A model generated the notes under the pieces. It was not told the DNA's origin, ran no database searches, and saw nothing but the letters and a program-made list of their open reading frames with translations. A stretch of 64,000 nt of DNA from contig NC_014963.1 in NCBI RefSeq assembly GCF_000179915.2, positions 1-64,000 of the forward strand, given 5' to 3'. Positions within the stretch are counted from its first letter, which is position 1. Each line of letters starts with the position of its first letter. The translations under genes and the position numbers were made by a program. Below, piece by piece: positions 37,997 through 48,206 of the stretch. Origin of the DNA: Terriglobus saanensis SP1PR4 (lineage in GTDB: Bacteria; Acidobacteriota; Terriglobia; Terriglobales; Acidobacteriaceae).

Positions 37997-38879
37997 TCAC
38001 TCCGAAATTCGCAGCGTGTCAATCAAAGCAGCCAGGGCTGCAGGTTGATTCCGGCGGCTGGGATAGTAGAGGAAATATCCCGGAAACGAAGGGCACCAGT
38101 CCTTCAGTACCTGGACCAGGCGTCCATCCGCAATGAAATCCTTGAGCGATTCTTCCATCGCGGTTCCAATGCCCACTCCATCCAGCACCGCCTGAATCAC
38201 AAGATCGGGATCGTCGAAAGACGCAGGTCCCTGCGGACTGACCGTAAGTGCCTTCTTACCCTTCTCAAACTCCCAACGGTACAGACCGTTGCTGAAACGG
38301 AAGCCGATGCAGGCGTGGTCTTTCAGGTCCTGCGGATGTTTCGGGATAGTATTTGATTCGAAGTACACCGGAGATCCGACGACCGCAAGTCGCATCTCTT
38401 GGGTTACACGGACGGCAATCATGTCCCGTTGAATGAACTCACCCAGCTGCACGCCTGCGTCGTACTCTCCCGCTACGAGATCCACAGGATCGTTGGAAGA
38501 GGTGACCTCCAAAACGATCTCAGGATAGGTGCGGGCAAAGTGGGCCAGCTTCGGCAGGATCACCTTTTTCGTCGCTGTGCGCGGGATGATCAGACGGATC
38601 CGACCGGAGGGAGTCTCCCTTTGCTTTCTCGTCTCGGCAACCGCCCGCTCGATCCGCTCCAGGGCGGGCGTCAGTTCCTGTAGAAGCCGTGCCTGCCGCC
38701 GTAGGGGAGACACTTCGCGTCGTCCGCGCAAGCAGTTGAAGTCCCAGTCGCTTCTCCAGACCGCGAATGGAATGGCTGAGCGCGGACTGCGAAATCCCCA
38801 GCCGTGCCGCCGCGCGTGTAAAGCTGCGCTCTTCGGCCACCGTCGCGAAGGCCGAAAGCTCTCCTAAATCGTTGCGCAT
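37997..38879 (-). pseudogene. LysR-family regulator interrupted by a frameshift
   Basis: The N-terminal helix-turn-helix (from MRNDLGELSAFATVAEERSFTRAA, in one frame up to VSPTAAG) and the effector-binding domain (from ARLLQELTPALERIE, in another) are both well conserved, but a shift near 38689-38693 separates them. One missing base in the Gly-Ala codons after VSPTAAG would restore a normal LysR of about 290 residues. It is therefore a recent pseudogene or a sequencing error. It is divergent from the aldo/keto reductase gene at 39007, its likely target. Confidence 0.85.
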
Positions 38880-38901
38880 GATTCATGAATGCTACTCATA
38901 A

Positions 38902-40014
<1,113 letters not shown>

Positions 40015-40152
40015 ACGCAATCTGCGTCACGCAAAACTCACGCCGGGCGATTCAGCCCGACGTGAGTCTTGAAGGCAAGTGGGCCGCGCTATCGCCTTTA
40101 TGCTGGTTGGCCGAACGCCTTCTCCGTTCTTCCGTTCGGTCAGAGGCCCTTC

Positions 40153-40533
40153 TCAAAGGGCATGGATCAACAAAAGGCCTACAACAAGCATCACCACGCA
40201 GGTGAGGCCATGAATCGAGAACGCCGACGACTTCGACCCATCCGACCCCAAAACGATGGACATATCGCCAAGAGGGATGATGGCCAAGGCAAGTAAAGCA
40301 ATGCCTAGCGACCGCCTGTCCGCGGTCAGCATGAGTGCCAGCACAGCCAATCCGGCTCCGACGTCCCGAATTCCTTTCAGACGAAGCCATGCACGAGTAT
40401 TTGGATCGGATGCAGGCGGCTTAAGACCGAAGGACCCTAAGATCCGTTCAGGAGATACAAGGTAGAAGCAACCGATAAAAAAGACCGACACGGCGATGAG
40501 AGCAGCGAGAGAAAGCGGTATAGCGTTATGCAC
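40153..40533 (-). CDS. DUF4267-type small membrane protein
   Basis: The 126-residue product has four hydrophobic spans (ALIAVSVFFIGCFYLVS near the start, GAGLAVLALMLTA and GIALLALAIIPLGDMSIV in the middle, and CVVMLVVGLLLIHAL at the end) and the RAWLRLKGIRDVGAGL segment typical of DUF4267 proteins. Function unknown. GTG at 40533 is chosen because AAGGAG lies seven bases before it. It is divergent from a TetR regulator and shares with it a pair of related operators, so it is the likely target of that repressor. Confidence 0.82.
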   Translation of the reverse strand: MHNAIPLSLAALIAVSVFFIGCFYLVSPERILGSFGLKPPASDPNTRAWLRLKGIRDVGAGLAVLALMLTADRRSLGIALLALAIIPLGDMSIVLGSDGSKSSAFSIHGLTCVVMLVVGLLLIHAL

Positions 40534-40553
40534 AATAAATCTCCTTAGCAGAA

Positions 40554-40570
40554 AATATAGCAACGCTACA
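40554..40570 (-). promoter_or_regulatory. Operator/-10 region of the DUF4267 gene
   Basis: The half-sites TAGC-N3-GCTA (40558-40568, AAC spacer) overlap the minus-strand -10-like hexamer TATATT (40554-40559). On the minus strand the 19-base block TAGCG...TTTCT is identical at 16 positions to the block at 40621-40639 on the plus strand. It is a likely binding site of the TetR protein encoded at 40644. Confidence 0.6.
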
Positions 40571-40620
40571 TTTGATGTGAGGTGTTTTGAAAAGATTCAC
40601 CGTCTGCCAAACGCGGATCC

Positions 40621-40635
40621 TAGCGGCGCTATACT
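40621..40635 (+). promoter_or_regulatory. Operator/-10 region of the TetR gene
   Basis: TAGC-GGC-GCTA (40621-40631) overlaps the -10-like hexamer TATACT (40630-40635). Transcription from it would begin about two bases before the ATG at 40644, so the TetR mRNA may be nearly leaderless. The layout mirrors the site at 40554-40570 and suggests autorepression. Confidence 0.6.
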
Positions 40636-40643
40636 TTCTATCT

Positions 40644-41234
40644 ATGGCAACGACACCGGCAGCGAACCGAATTGCGGAACGAAAACTGCGGGACAATCAG
40701 GCCCGCCGGGCACAGATTGTCCATGCCGCGCGGCGAATCGCGGAGCTTGAGGGTTGGTCCAACGTAACCGTCCGACGGCTCTCCGACGAAATCTCCTACA
40801 GCCAACCCGTCTTGTACGCTCACTTTGGAAATCGCGAAGGAATTCTCGCCGCGGTTGCCATCGAAGGTTTCCAGGAGCTAGGCCTGGCCTTGGAGAAAGC
40901 ACGGAAACCGTCGAAGCGTGGAAGTACGGTCGAAGCGGTCGCGGCCGCCTATCTGGAGTTCGCCGCGTCTTCACCGGCACTATACGAAGTGATGTTTTCG
41001 CTCGGCCTGAACGTACCCTTCGATGACCCGGCGACTCCTCCGGAGCTGCGGTTCGCGTTCTCCCAGCTCCTGGAGTTGTTTCCGGGGAAGGGCTCAAAGC
41101 CAGAGGTTCTATCGGAGCTGTTTTGGGCGAGCCTTCACGGGATTGCCGAGCTCACAAGAACGAAGCGATTTCCTGCCAACCGTCAGAAAGAGCGAGTGAA
41201 GGCGCTCGTCGAACTCTTTACTCTCCCAGGATGA
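40644..41234 (+). CDS. TetR-family transcriptional regulator
   Basis: The 196-residue protein has the TetR helix-turn-helix near residues 20-60: ARRAQIVHAARRIAELEG, then the recognition helix region VRRLSDEISYSQPVLYAHFGNREGI. The C-terminal ligand domain is of normal size (EAVAAAYLEFAASSPALYEVMF), a segment type seen in TetR C-terminal WHG-like domains. ATG at 40644 is preferred over an upstream codon because the conserved part begins soon after it and the upstream codons contain the promoter. It is divergent from the DUF4267 gene. Confidence 0.88.
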   Translation: MATTPAANRIAERKLRDNQARRAQIVHAARRIAELEGWSNVTVRRLSDEISYSQPVLYAHFGNREGILAAVAIEGFQELGLALEKARKPSKRGSTVEAVAAAYLEFAASSPALYEVMFSLGLNVPFDDPATPPELRFAFSQLLELFPGKGSKPEVLSELFWASLHGIAELTRTKRFPANRQKERVKALVELFTLPG

Positions 41235-41392
41235 ATGCCTTTCCACAGAAAGGCCGGCACAGCCGAAAACCGACCGTGCTGTCGAGAACGACCTTATCGT
41301 TAACTTTTTTGAAAACTTCCTGTTTTTCACGGAACGCCGAGCCGCACCCTTTCGTAGAGCGAGGTAGGCCAACGCCAAAATAGGGAGTGCAC

Positions 41393-43957
41393 ATGCTGGC
41401 GGATCTACGCGACGCACTAAGGCAACTGCGGAAGTCACCGGGATTGACGACAACAGCGGTCATCACCCTCGCCCTGGGCATCGGAGCCACCACAGCGATC
41501 TTCACGCTGGTGCATCAGGTGATGCTCAAATCGCTGCCGGTCACGAAGCCCGAAGAACTCTGGCGGATCGGCGATAAGATCCGCTGCTGCAACTGGGGCG
41601 GATACACCCAGGGCGACGCCGGAGACTTCGCCCTCTTCTCCTGGGAGGCCTACAAGCACTTCCGCAGCCAGACACCGGAGTTCGTCGATCTGGCCGCGCT
41701 GCAGGCTGGCAACACGTCCCTGGGGGTTCGCCGTGCCGGAGTGACAGGGCAACCGGACACGCGCAACGGACAGTACGTCTCCGGAAACTTCTTCCGCACG
41801 TTCGGCATACAGCCGTGGATCGGACGTTTGACGACAGATGCCGACGATCAGGTGGGAGCACCGCTGGTCGCCGTGATGAGCTACCGCATCTGGCAGGAGA
41901 AGTATGGCTCCGATCCCTCGGTCGTTGGCGCCGGTTTTCAGATCAACGGGCACCCGTTTACCGTGATTGGTGTCGCTCCACCGGGATTTTACGGGGCGAA
42001 ACTGTCGGGTGGTGGTATGCCGGACCTCTGGCTGCCCATTGCCGCCGAGGACACCCTTGCGGGCTCTGTGTCCCACCTCAAACGGCCTCAAGCCAATTAC
42101 CTCGATCTCATCGGACGCGTACGTCCCGGCGTGGATCCCAAAGCGCTGGAAGCCAAACTGCGCGTGGAGTTTCACGGATGGCTCGCCAGCCATGTGCCCG
42201 ATATGGAGCCAAACGAAAAGCAACTCTGGGCGCAGCAGACGCTGCATATCGTGCCCGGTGGCGCGGGCGTATCTGTAATGCGGGATCAGTATCAGGATGG
42301 GCTGAAACTCCTGTTGATCGCGGCGGGATGTGTTCTGCTGGTAGCCTGCGGCAACTTGGCTAACCTCATGCTGGCGCGCGGTTTGAAAGACCGCGCGCAG
42401 GTCTCGATTCGCATGGCGCTGGGAGCCTCCCGTGTACGGCTCATCCGCAAGGCCCTGGTGGAGAGCGTGCTGATGGCGCTGATCGGCGGTGTCCTGGGGG
42501 TCGGCGTGGCCTATGCCGGGACGCGTCTGATCCTGTATCTGGCCTTTCAGGTCGGTGGACGGAACAACTATGTGGCGGTCAGCCCGACGCCCTCCTGGCC
42601 CGTGCTGCTCTTTACGCTGGGCATCTCCATCCTGACGGGAATGATCTTCGGCACGGCTCCTGCGTGGATGACCACCCACGCCAATCCGGTAGAAGCCCTG
42701 CGCGGTGCCAATCGCTCTGTAGGCGGGGGCAGTTCGTGGGCGCAGAAGTCGCTCGTGGTGGTGCAGGCCGCAATGTCGCTCGTCCTCGTCTCCGCAGCCG
42801 CGTTGCTCGCACAAAGCCTGCGGAACCTCGAGCACCAGGACTTTGGTTTCGAAACCGACGGACGCTACATCGCTTCCATCAATCCCACGCTGGGGACCTA
42901 TAAACCCGAAGAGATGGAACCGCTCTTCCGCCGCATCGACGAGCAGCTAAAGCAGGTTCCAGGTGTGCGCATGGCGGCTCCAGTGCTCTATGCGCCGATG
43001 ACCGGCGATAGCTGGAATGAGGGCGTGCGGATCGCGGGTCGACCGGAGCCTCCGGCGAAGGAAGATATGGGCGCAGGCTGGGCACGCGTCATGTCCGGTT
43101 TCTTTGAAACCGTTGGCGCAAAGATGGTCCTGGGCCGCGCCTTCACCGACGAAGATACGGCCACCACGCGGAACGTCGCCGTGATCAACGAGGCCTTCGC
43201 CAAACGATTCTTCAAAGGTCAGAACCCCATCGGTCAGCACTTCGGCATCAATCGTGTCAAGTACGCCGGGAGTTATGAAATCGTCGGTGTCGCACGCGAT
43301 ATGCGGTACATGACCTACGACTACAAAGACCCCATCCGGCCCATGTTCTGGGTGCCGGAGACGCAGACCGTGCAGTACGACGACCCGATGTTCGTTGAGG
43401 GCGAAAAGTGGTCGCACTATCTCTATAACATCGTGATCTGGGCCCCCGGCAATCCACCCGGCATGGAAGAGCGCATACGCAAGGCCCTGGCCAGTGTCGA
43501 TTCGAACCTCGTCGTCTATAACGTCGACTCCTATCGCAAAATCTTCAGCATGGACTTCCAACAGCAGAACATGATCGCCACACTGACCAGCCTCTTCGGT
43601 GCCCTTGGCCTCGTCCTCGCCGCCGTCGGGCTCTATGGCGTGATGGCGTACGCCGTGGAACAGCGGACCAGCGAGATCGGTCTGCGCATGGCCTTCGGCG
43701 CGGGCCGTGGCGATGTCATCCGGATGATACTGCGCAGCGCCTCCTGGCAGATCGGCGTTGGCCTCGGGCTCGGGATTCCTCTTGCCATCCTGGCCGGGAA
43801 GCTGATGAAGGACCAACTCTTCGGTGTGAGTCCTGGAGATCCCGTGATGCTGGCCGCTGCGGCTGCACTGCTCATCTTGGCCGCTCTGCTCTCGTCCGTG
43901 ATTCCAGCACGCCGAGCCGCCGGTGTGGATCCCATGGTCGCCTTGAGAAGCGAGTGA
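41393..43957 (+). CDS. ADOP-family (FtsX/MacB-like) permease
   Basis: This 854-residue protein has the acidobacterial duplicated orphan permease plan: a MacB-type first span (TTTAVITLALGIGATTAIFTLV), a periplasmic MacB-core-like domain, an FtsX unit, a second periplasmic domain and a second FtsX unit (LAAVGLYGVMAYAVEQRTSEIG to the end). FtsX-type units work with ABC ATPases, and no ATPase gene is adjacent, which is usual for this family. The N-terminal prefix domain found in many members is absent. AGGGAG precedes the ATG by five bases. It converges with a second ADOP gene at 44111. Confidence 0.92.
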   Translation: MLADLRDALRQLRKSPGLTTTAVITLALGIGATTAIFTLVHQVMLKSLPVTKPEELWRIGDKIRCCNWGGYTQGDAGDFALFSWEAYKHFRSQTPEFVDLAALQAGNTSLGVRRAGVTGQPDTRNGQYVSGNFFRTFGIQPWIGRLTTDADDQVGAPLVAVMSYRIWQEKYGSDPSVVGAGFQINGHPFTVIGVAPPGFYGAKLSGGGMPDLWLPIAAEDTLAGSVSHLKRPQANYLDLIGRVRPGVDPKALEAKLRVEFHGWLASHVPDMEPNEKQLWAQQTLHIVPGGAGVSVMRDQYQDGLKLLLIAAGCVLLVACGNLANLMLARGLKDRAQVSIRMALGASRVRLIRKALVESVLMALIGGVLGVGVAYAGTRLILYLAFQVGGRNNYVAVSPTPSWPVLLFTLGISILTGMIFGTAPAWMTTHANPVEALRGANRSVGGGSSWAQKSLVVVQAAMSLVLVSAAALLAQSLRNLEHQDFGFETDGRYIASINPTLGTYKPEEMEPLFRRIDEQLKQVPGVRMAAPVLYAPMTGDSWNEGVRIAGRPEPPAKEDMGAGWARVMSGFFETVGAKMVLGRAFTDEDTATTRNVAVINEAFAKRFFKGQNPIGQHFGINRVKYAGSYEIVGVARDMRYMTYDYKDPIRPMFWVPETQTVQYDDPMFVEGEKWSHYLYNIVIWAPGNPPGMEERIRKALASVDSNLVVYNVDSYRKIFSMDFQQQNMIATLTSLFGALGLVLAAVGLYGVMAYAVEQRTSEIGLRMAFGAGRGDVIRMILRSASWQIGVGLGLGIPLAILAGKLMKDQLFGVSPGDPVMLAAAAALLILAALLSSVIPARRAAGVDPMVALRSE

Positions 43958-44110
43958 AAACGAATCGCCGATGATGCACCGAGGTCGGATTCGGAACGGA
44001 AGTTGGCTTCTCGTTGCTAATCTGGCCCAGTTGACGAAAAGAGGACTTTTCGGGAGCTCACAGTTCAGGACTTCTATGCAATCACAGCTCTACGAACAGA
44101 GAGCAAATTG

Positions 44111-46867
44111 CTATTCGGTCCTCAAGGCCTGCGATGGATTGGTTGAGGCTGCGCGTTGGGCTGGGATGAGTCCGGCTGCTGCGGCTGCTGCGGTCAGTGT
44201 CAGGGTGGCGATGGTAAGGACTGCGAGGCTCATGCCCTTGGTTTCGTAGAGCTGAGACTCGATGTAGCGGACGCAAAACCAGGCTACGGGTATTCCGATG
44301 GCTGCGAGGCCGATGGCGGTCTGGAGCATGGCTCCGCGCATGATCATACCAACAACGGAGCTGCGGTTTGCACCTAGGGCCATGCGGATGCCGATCTCGG
44401 AGGTTCGGCGGGCTACCGTGTAGGAGGTGACTCCGTAGAGGCCGAGGGTTGCGAGCAGAAGGGCCAGGATGCTGAAGAGAGTCATGAGGCGCGTGACCAT
44501 GCGGTCCTGAGTGAAGCGGTCGGCGATCTGCTCATCGAAGGTCTGAAATTTGACGACAGAGAGGTTTGGATTGATGGCCGCCAGGGTCTGGCGGGCGAGC
44601 GACTGGATGTTGTCCATGGGGCGTTCGGTATGGATGACGATGGCGCCAGCGTAGAGGCCGGTATCCTTCTCGATTGGGCGTTGGCGTGCGGACTCTGGTA
44701 TGCGCTGGGTCATGGGGATGAAGTACATGGCGTGGTTCTTCCAGGTCGCGGAGTTGTAGGCGGTGTCCTCCACGACGCCGACGATCTCAAAGTCTCCGGA
44801 GGAGACTGGCCCGGGTGAGCCGAAGCGGCGACCGACGGGGTTCTCGCCGGGCTTGAAGAATTTTTGGACGAAGGACTGATTGACGACGGCGACGGCTGGA
44901 GAGGTCGAGGTATCCTGAGTGGTTATTCCACGTCCTATGAGGACATGGGTGCCCACGGAGTCGAGGTATTCGGCGTTGCCCCTGACCCAGGAGGCCCAGT
45001 TGTGGTGGTCGGGCTGGCCTTGTATCTGGACGCCATCGCCCCAGTTGTCGGCTTCCATTGGAGTGTAGGCAGAGATGCCGACCTTTTGGACGCCGGGGAT
45101 GGCGTGGAATCGTTCTTCGATGGTTCGATAGAGGGTTTCAACCTGGGCTGGGGAGTAGCCGGCTGCCTGTGGATTGAAATGGATGATGTACCGGTTTGTC
45201 GAGTTGAGCTTGAGATCGATGTTCCTGAGCTTATTCAGGCTTTGGATAAACATGCCTGCTCCGACCAGCAGCACCAGGGCGAGAGCAGACTGCAGCACAA
45301 TGAGGCTGCGCTGCAGGAGTGAGGCTCCGGAGGTGGTGGTGCGGGTTCCGCTGCGGAGGGCGTCAGCTGGGTTTGCCTTGGATGTGATCCATGCCGGAGC
45401 TACGCCAAAGAGGATGCCGGTAAGGAGCGAGACTCCGAAGGCAAAGGCGAGCACCACGCCCGATGGACTGGCATCGATGGGGACAGCCTGCGCACCGGGG
45501 AAGGCCATGGCGAGGAGCATGCGGGTACCGGCGTAGGCGACGATGAGGCCGACTATTCCGCTGATGATCGAAAGGACGATACTTTCGGTAAGGAGCTGGC
45601 GGACGATTCTTGTACGCATCGCGCCCAGGGCGGTACGGACGGACATCTCTGCGCGGCGGTTCATTCCGCGGACGAGCAGAAGGTTAGCGATGTTGGCGCA
45701 GGCGATGAGGAGTACGAGGCCGGAGATCCACATCAGAAGCTTGAGTTTGGAGGCGTAGCTGTCCTGCATATCCTGGATGCCAGCGCCGCCGGGCGATAGG
45801 ACTACGTGCACTTTGGCCAGGGCGCGCTTCCCATGTTCGTCCGAGAAAATTGTTGTGGCTGCGAATGATTGCCGGACCAATTCAGAGATTTTGGCCTGAA
45901 GCGGGGCCATGGCGACGCCAGGTTTTACGCGACCGATGAGGTACAGCCAACGGCGGTCGGGAATGTGCACGTGCTGAGCATTTGCCAGAACGGGCATGGA
46001 TTCGATCGGGAGATAAAGGTCGGGCGGGGTGCTGGACAGGCGATCGCCGTAGAAGCCTTTGGGAGCGATACCTGTAATGGTGACGGCTTTCGTATTGACC
46101 CAGAATGTGCTGCCGACGACGGATGGGTCGCCGGCGTAGTTGTTCTGCCACATGTCATAGCTCATGACGGCGACGAACGGTGCGCCTTCCACGTTGTCCG
46201 CGTCTGTAAAGAGACGTCCGATCTGCGGCTTAAGGCCAAAGGTGCGGAAGTAGTTTCCGGAGACGAATTCGCTACTGACGGGGCGTGCACTCTCCTGGGT
46301 CTTGTCGCGTCGAGCGATGATTTGACCGATGCCAGACTGCATGGCGGCTAATTCTTCAAACTCCGGGGCGTTCCTCTGTAGCTGGTGCCAGTCGTCGGTA
46401 GCGAACAAGGAATAGTTGCCGTCGTCCATCGCTCCCCAATTGACGCAGCACTCGTTGGTGTTGCCTATACGGACGAGGGTGGAGGGGTCAACGACGGGGA
46501 GGTTCTTCAGCAGGACGGCGTTGACCAGGGTGAAGATAGCAGCGTTGGCTCCTATGCCGAGGGAGAGGGTGAGAACGGCAGTCACGGTGAAACTGCGGCT
46601 CTTTCGGAGCTGCCGGAGGGCATAGCGGACGTCTTGAAGAAGAGTTCCGAGGAAGTAGCTGGGACGCTCTTTATGCGATTGTGCTCGCACGTTCTCAATT
46701 CCCCCAAACGCTACGACCGCTTTTCGGTGTGCCTCCTGCGGCGTCATTCCTGCGGCGATGTATTCCTGGGCCTGCCGTTCGATGTGGAACTGCAACTCCT
46801 CGTCTATTTCACGATTGGGCTTTGGAGACATCAAAAAACGAAGGCGCGTCAACCATTCTTTGAGCAT
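44111..46867 (-). CDS. ADOP-family permease with N-terminal prefix domain
   Basis: The 918-residue protein starts with a permease prefix domain (PNREIDEELQFHIERQAQEY), then follows the ADOP plan: MacB-type span, periplasmic domain, FtsX unit, second periplasmic domain and second FtsX unit (LATLGLYGVTSYTVARRTSE). It shares local motifs with the neighbouring ADOP protein, for example an ECCVNWG/RCCNWGG element near the start of the periplasmic domain. AGGAGG lies before the ATG. Its partner ATPase is not encoded nearby, and its cargo is unknown. Confidence 0.92.
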   Translation of the reverse strand: MLKEWLTRLRFLMSPKPNREIDEELQFHIERQAQEYIAAGMTPQEAHRKAVVAFGGIENVRAQSHKERPSYFLGTLLQDVRYALRQLRKSRSFTVTAVLTLSLGIGANAAIFTLVNAVLLKNLPVVDPSTLVRIGNTNECCVNWGAMDDGNYSLFATDDWHQLQRNAPEFEELAAMQSGIGQIIARRDKTQESARPVSSEFVSGNYFRTFGLKPQIGRLFTDADNVEGAPFVAVMSYDMWQNNYAGDPSVVGSTFWVNTKAVTITGIAPKGFYGDRLSSTPPDLYLPIESMPVLANAQHVHIPDRRWLYLIGRVKPGVAMAPLQAKISELVRQSFAATTIFSDEHGKRALAKVHVVLSPGGAGIQDMQDSYASKLKLLMWISGLVLLIACANIANLLLVRGMNRRAEMSVRTALGAMRTRIVRQLLTESIVLSIISGIVGLIVAYAGTRMLLAMAFPGAQAVPIDASPSGVVLAFAFGVSLLTGILFGVAPAWITSKANPADALRSGTRTTTSGASLLQRSLIVLQSALALVLLVGAGMFIQSLNKLRNIDLKLNSTNRYIIHFNPQAAGYSPAQVETLYRTIEERFHAIPGVQKVGISAYTPMEADNWGDGVQIQGQPDHHNWASWVRGNAEYLDSVGTHVLIGRGITTQDTSTSPAVAVVNQSFVQKFFKPGENPVGRRFGSPGPVSSGDFEIVGVVEDTAYNSATWKNHAMYFIPMTQRIPESARQRPIEKDTGLYAGAIVIHTERPMDNIQSLARQTLAAINPNLSVVKFQTFDEQIADRFTQDRMVTRLMTLFSILALLLATLGLYGVTSYTVARRTSEIGIRMALGANRSSVVGMIMRGAMLQTAIGLAAIGIPVAWFCVRYIESQLYETKGMSLAVLTIATLTLTAAAAAAGLIPAQRAASTNPSQALRTE

Positions 46868-47186
46868 CTATCCTCCTACTTCAGTACTAAGGCGATTGCG
46901 AGATGCGGCCCAGTTTTCGCGCTCAGCTTGCAGTTGCTTCTGTGTCCTCAATATCAGTAAATCCAGCGTTCCCTGCAGAAGACCTGCGGTCGGCATCGTT
47001 CCCCTCGACATTCAACAAGAGAATGCATCGCTGACCTGTCGAGTGTCAAGGGGTAAAGTCTTACCAAAAAATCGATGAGGAGCCCGGTAAGTCGACTTCT
47101 CGTCAGCGATCATCCAATGCCGAAGAAGCTATGAGGCTGTATTGCAGGAGCGGCACCGCGAACACACGGGCTCTTTTGGAGTTTTC
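46868..47186. other. Spacer upstream of ADOP permease and amidohydrolase genes
   Basis: These 319 bases separate divergent genes and should contain both promoters. I see no convincing gene. A 26-base stretch at 47097-47122 recurs at 57677-57702 (24 of 26 identical), which marks a short dispersed repeat or a shared fragment of a lost element. Confidence 0.4.
47097..47122. repeat. Short dispersed repeat, copy 1
   Basis: This stretch, beginning TTCTCGTCAGCGAT and ending AATGCCG, matches 57677-57702 at 24 of 26 positions, and weaker similarity continues on the TTCT side. It is outside coding regions in both places. Its origin is unknown. Confidence 0.55.
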
Positions 47187-48182
47187 ATGAAGATCATTGG
47201 TATCGAAGAACACTTTCTTTCTCCGGATGTTCGAGCAGCCTGGGCAGCAGCGGCCAGCGCCGGTCAGGACGCAGGTGAATCGCTCCACTTCGGAGAAATG
47301 CAGGACAGGTTGGAAGAGTTGGGCGAGGAACGCCTGGCGAAAATGGATGAAAGCGGCGTTGACGTGCAGGTCTTGTCCCTGACCAGTCCGGGGTTGCACA
47401 ATCTCGCGCCCGCTGAGGGCATCTCTCTGGCGCGTCGTACCAACGACCTTATCGCTGCAACGATCGCTCGCCATCCAGACCGATTCGATGGTTTCGCCAC
47501 CATCCCTACCACGGCCCCTGAAGAAGCAGTCAAGGAGTTGGAGCGGTCTGTTCGAGATCTAGGGCTGAAAGGTGGAATGCTCTTTGGTCGAACCGGCGAG
47601 AAAAATCTCGACCATCCTGACTTCTGGCCGATCTTTGAAGCGGCGGCGCATCTGCGTATTCCACTCTTCATCCATCCTCAGACGCCGTCCCGCGCGGTGC
47701 GAGAGGCTTATTACTCCGGCTTCGATCCGCAGGTGGATCTCGCCTTTGCAACGTTCGGTCTCGGTTGGCATTACGACTGTGGAATCCAGTTTCTTCGACT
47801 CGCGCTCGCAGGTGTCTTCGATCGATTCCCGGATCTCCAGATCATCCTTGGCCATTGGGGAGAGCTCGTACTTTTCTACGCGGAGCGTCTGAAGGCGTTC
47901 TCTCGTGTGACCAAGCTGCAGCGGTCCGTCGTGGATACCATGCGCGAAAACCTCTATGTCACTTCAAGCGGCATGTTCAGCGAGAGTAACTTCCGCCACG
48001 CCGTAGAAGTCGTCGGTATCGACCGCGTCTTGTTCTCAACCGATTACCCCTATCAATATCGGCCTGGCGGAGGTCCTAAAAACTTCTTGGAGCAACTACC
48101 CGTAAGCCATGACGATAAAGAGAAGATCGCGCACGCCAATTGGGAGCGTCTCACAAAGGGGATCCGTCGAGCGCAAGCCTGA
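47187..48182 (+). CDS. Amidohydrolase-2 family protein (gamma-resorcylate decarboxylase-like)
   Basis: The 331-residue protein belongs to the amidohydrolase-2/ACMSD superfamily, zinc or manganese enzymes that mostly decarboxylate aromatic or unsaturated acids. The usual N-terminal HxH is ExH (IEEHF, Glu8 and His10), the rest of the site is LFIHPQTPSR, ILGHWGE and FSTDYPYQ, and the signature GFATIPTTAPEEAVKELER follows the family. It resembles gamma-resorcylate (2,6-dihydroxybenzoate) decarboxylases, but the substrate is not certain. The ATG at 47187 begins the conserved region; the frame opens 15 codons earlier without support. Confidence 0.87.
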   Translation: MKIIGIEEHFLSPDVRAAWAAAASAGQDAGESLHFGEMQDRLEELGEERLAKMDESGVDVQVLSLTSPGLHNLAPAEGISLARRTNDLIAATIARHPDRFDGFATIPTTAPEEAVKELERSVRDLGLKGGMLFGRTGEKNLDHPDFWPIFEAAAHLRIPLFIHPQTPSRAVREAYYSGFDPQVDLAFATFGLGWHYDCGIQFLRLALAGVFDRFPDLQIILGHWGELVLFYAERLKAFSRVTKLQRSVVDTMRENLYVTSSGMFSESNFRHAVEVVGIDRVLFSTDYPYQYRPGGGPKNFLEQLPVSHDDKEKIAHANWERLTKGIRRAQA

Positions 48183-48206
48183 TGTGCAAGAGTCTGATTG
48201 CCTGAT

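Noticed and set aside
42947-43816. A 289-codon minus-strand frame over the first ADOP permease
   Set aside because: It is antisense to a conserved permease gene and shows no recognisable domain.
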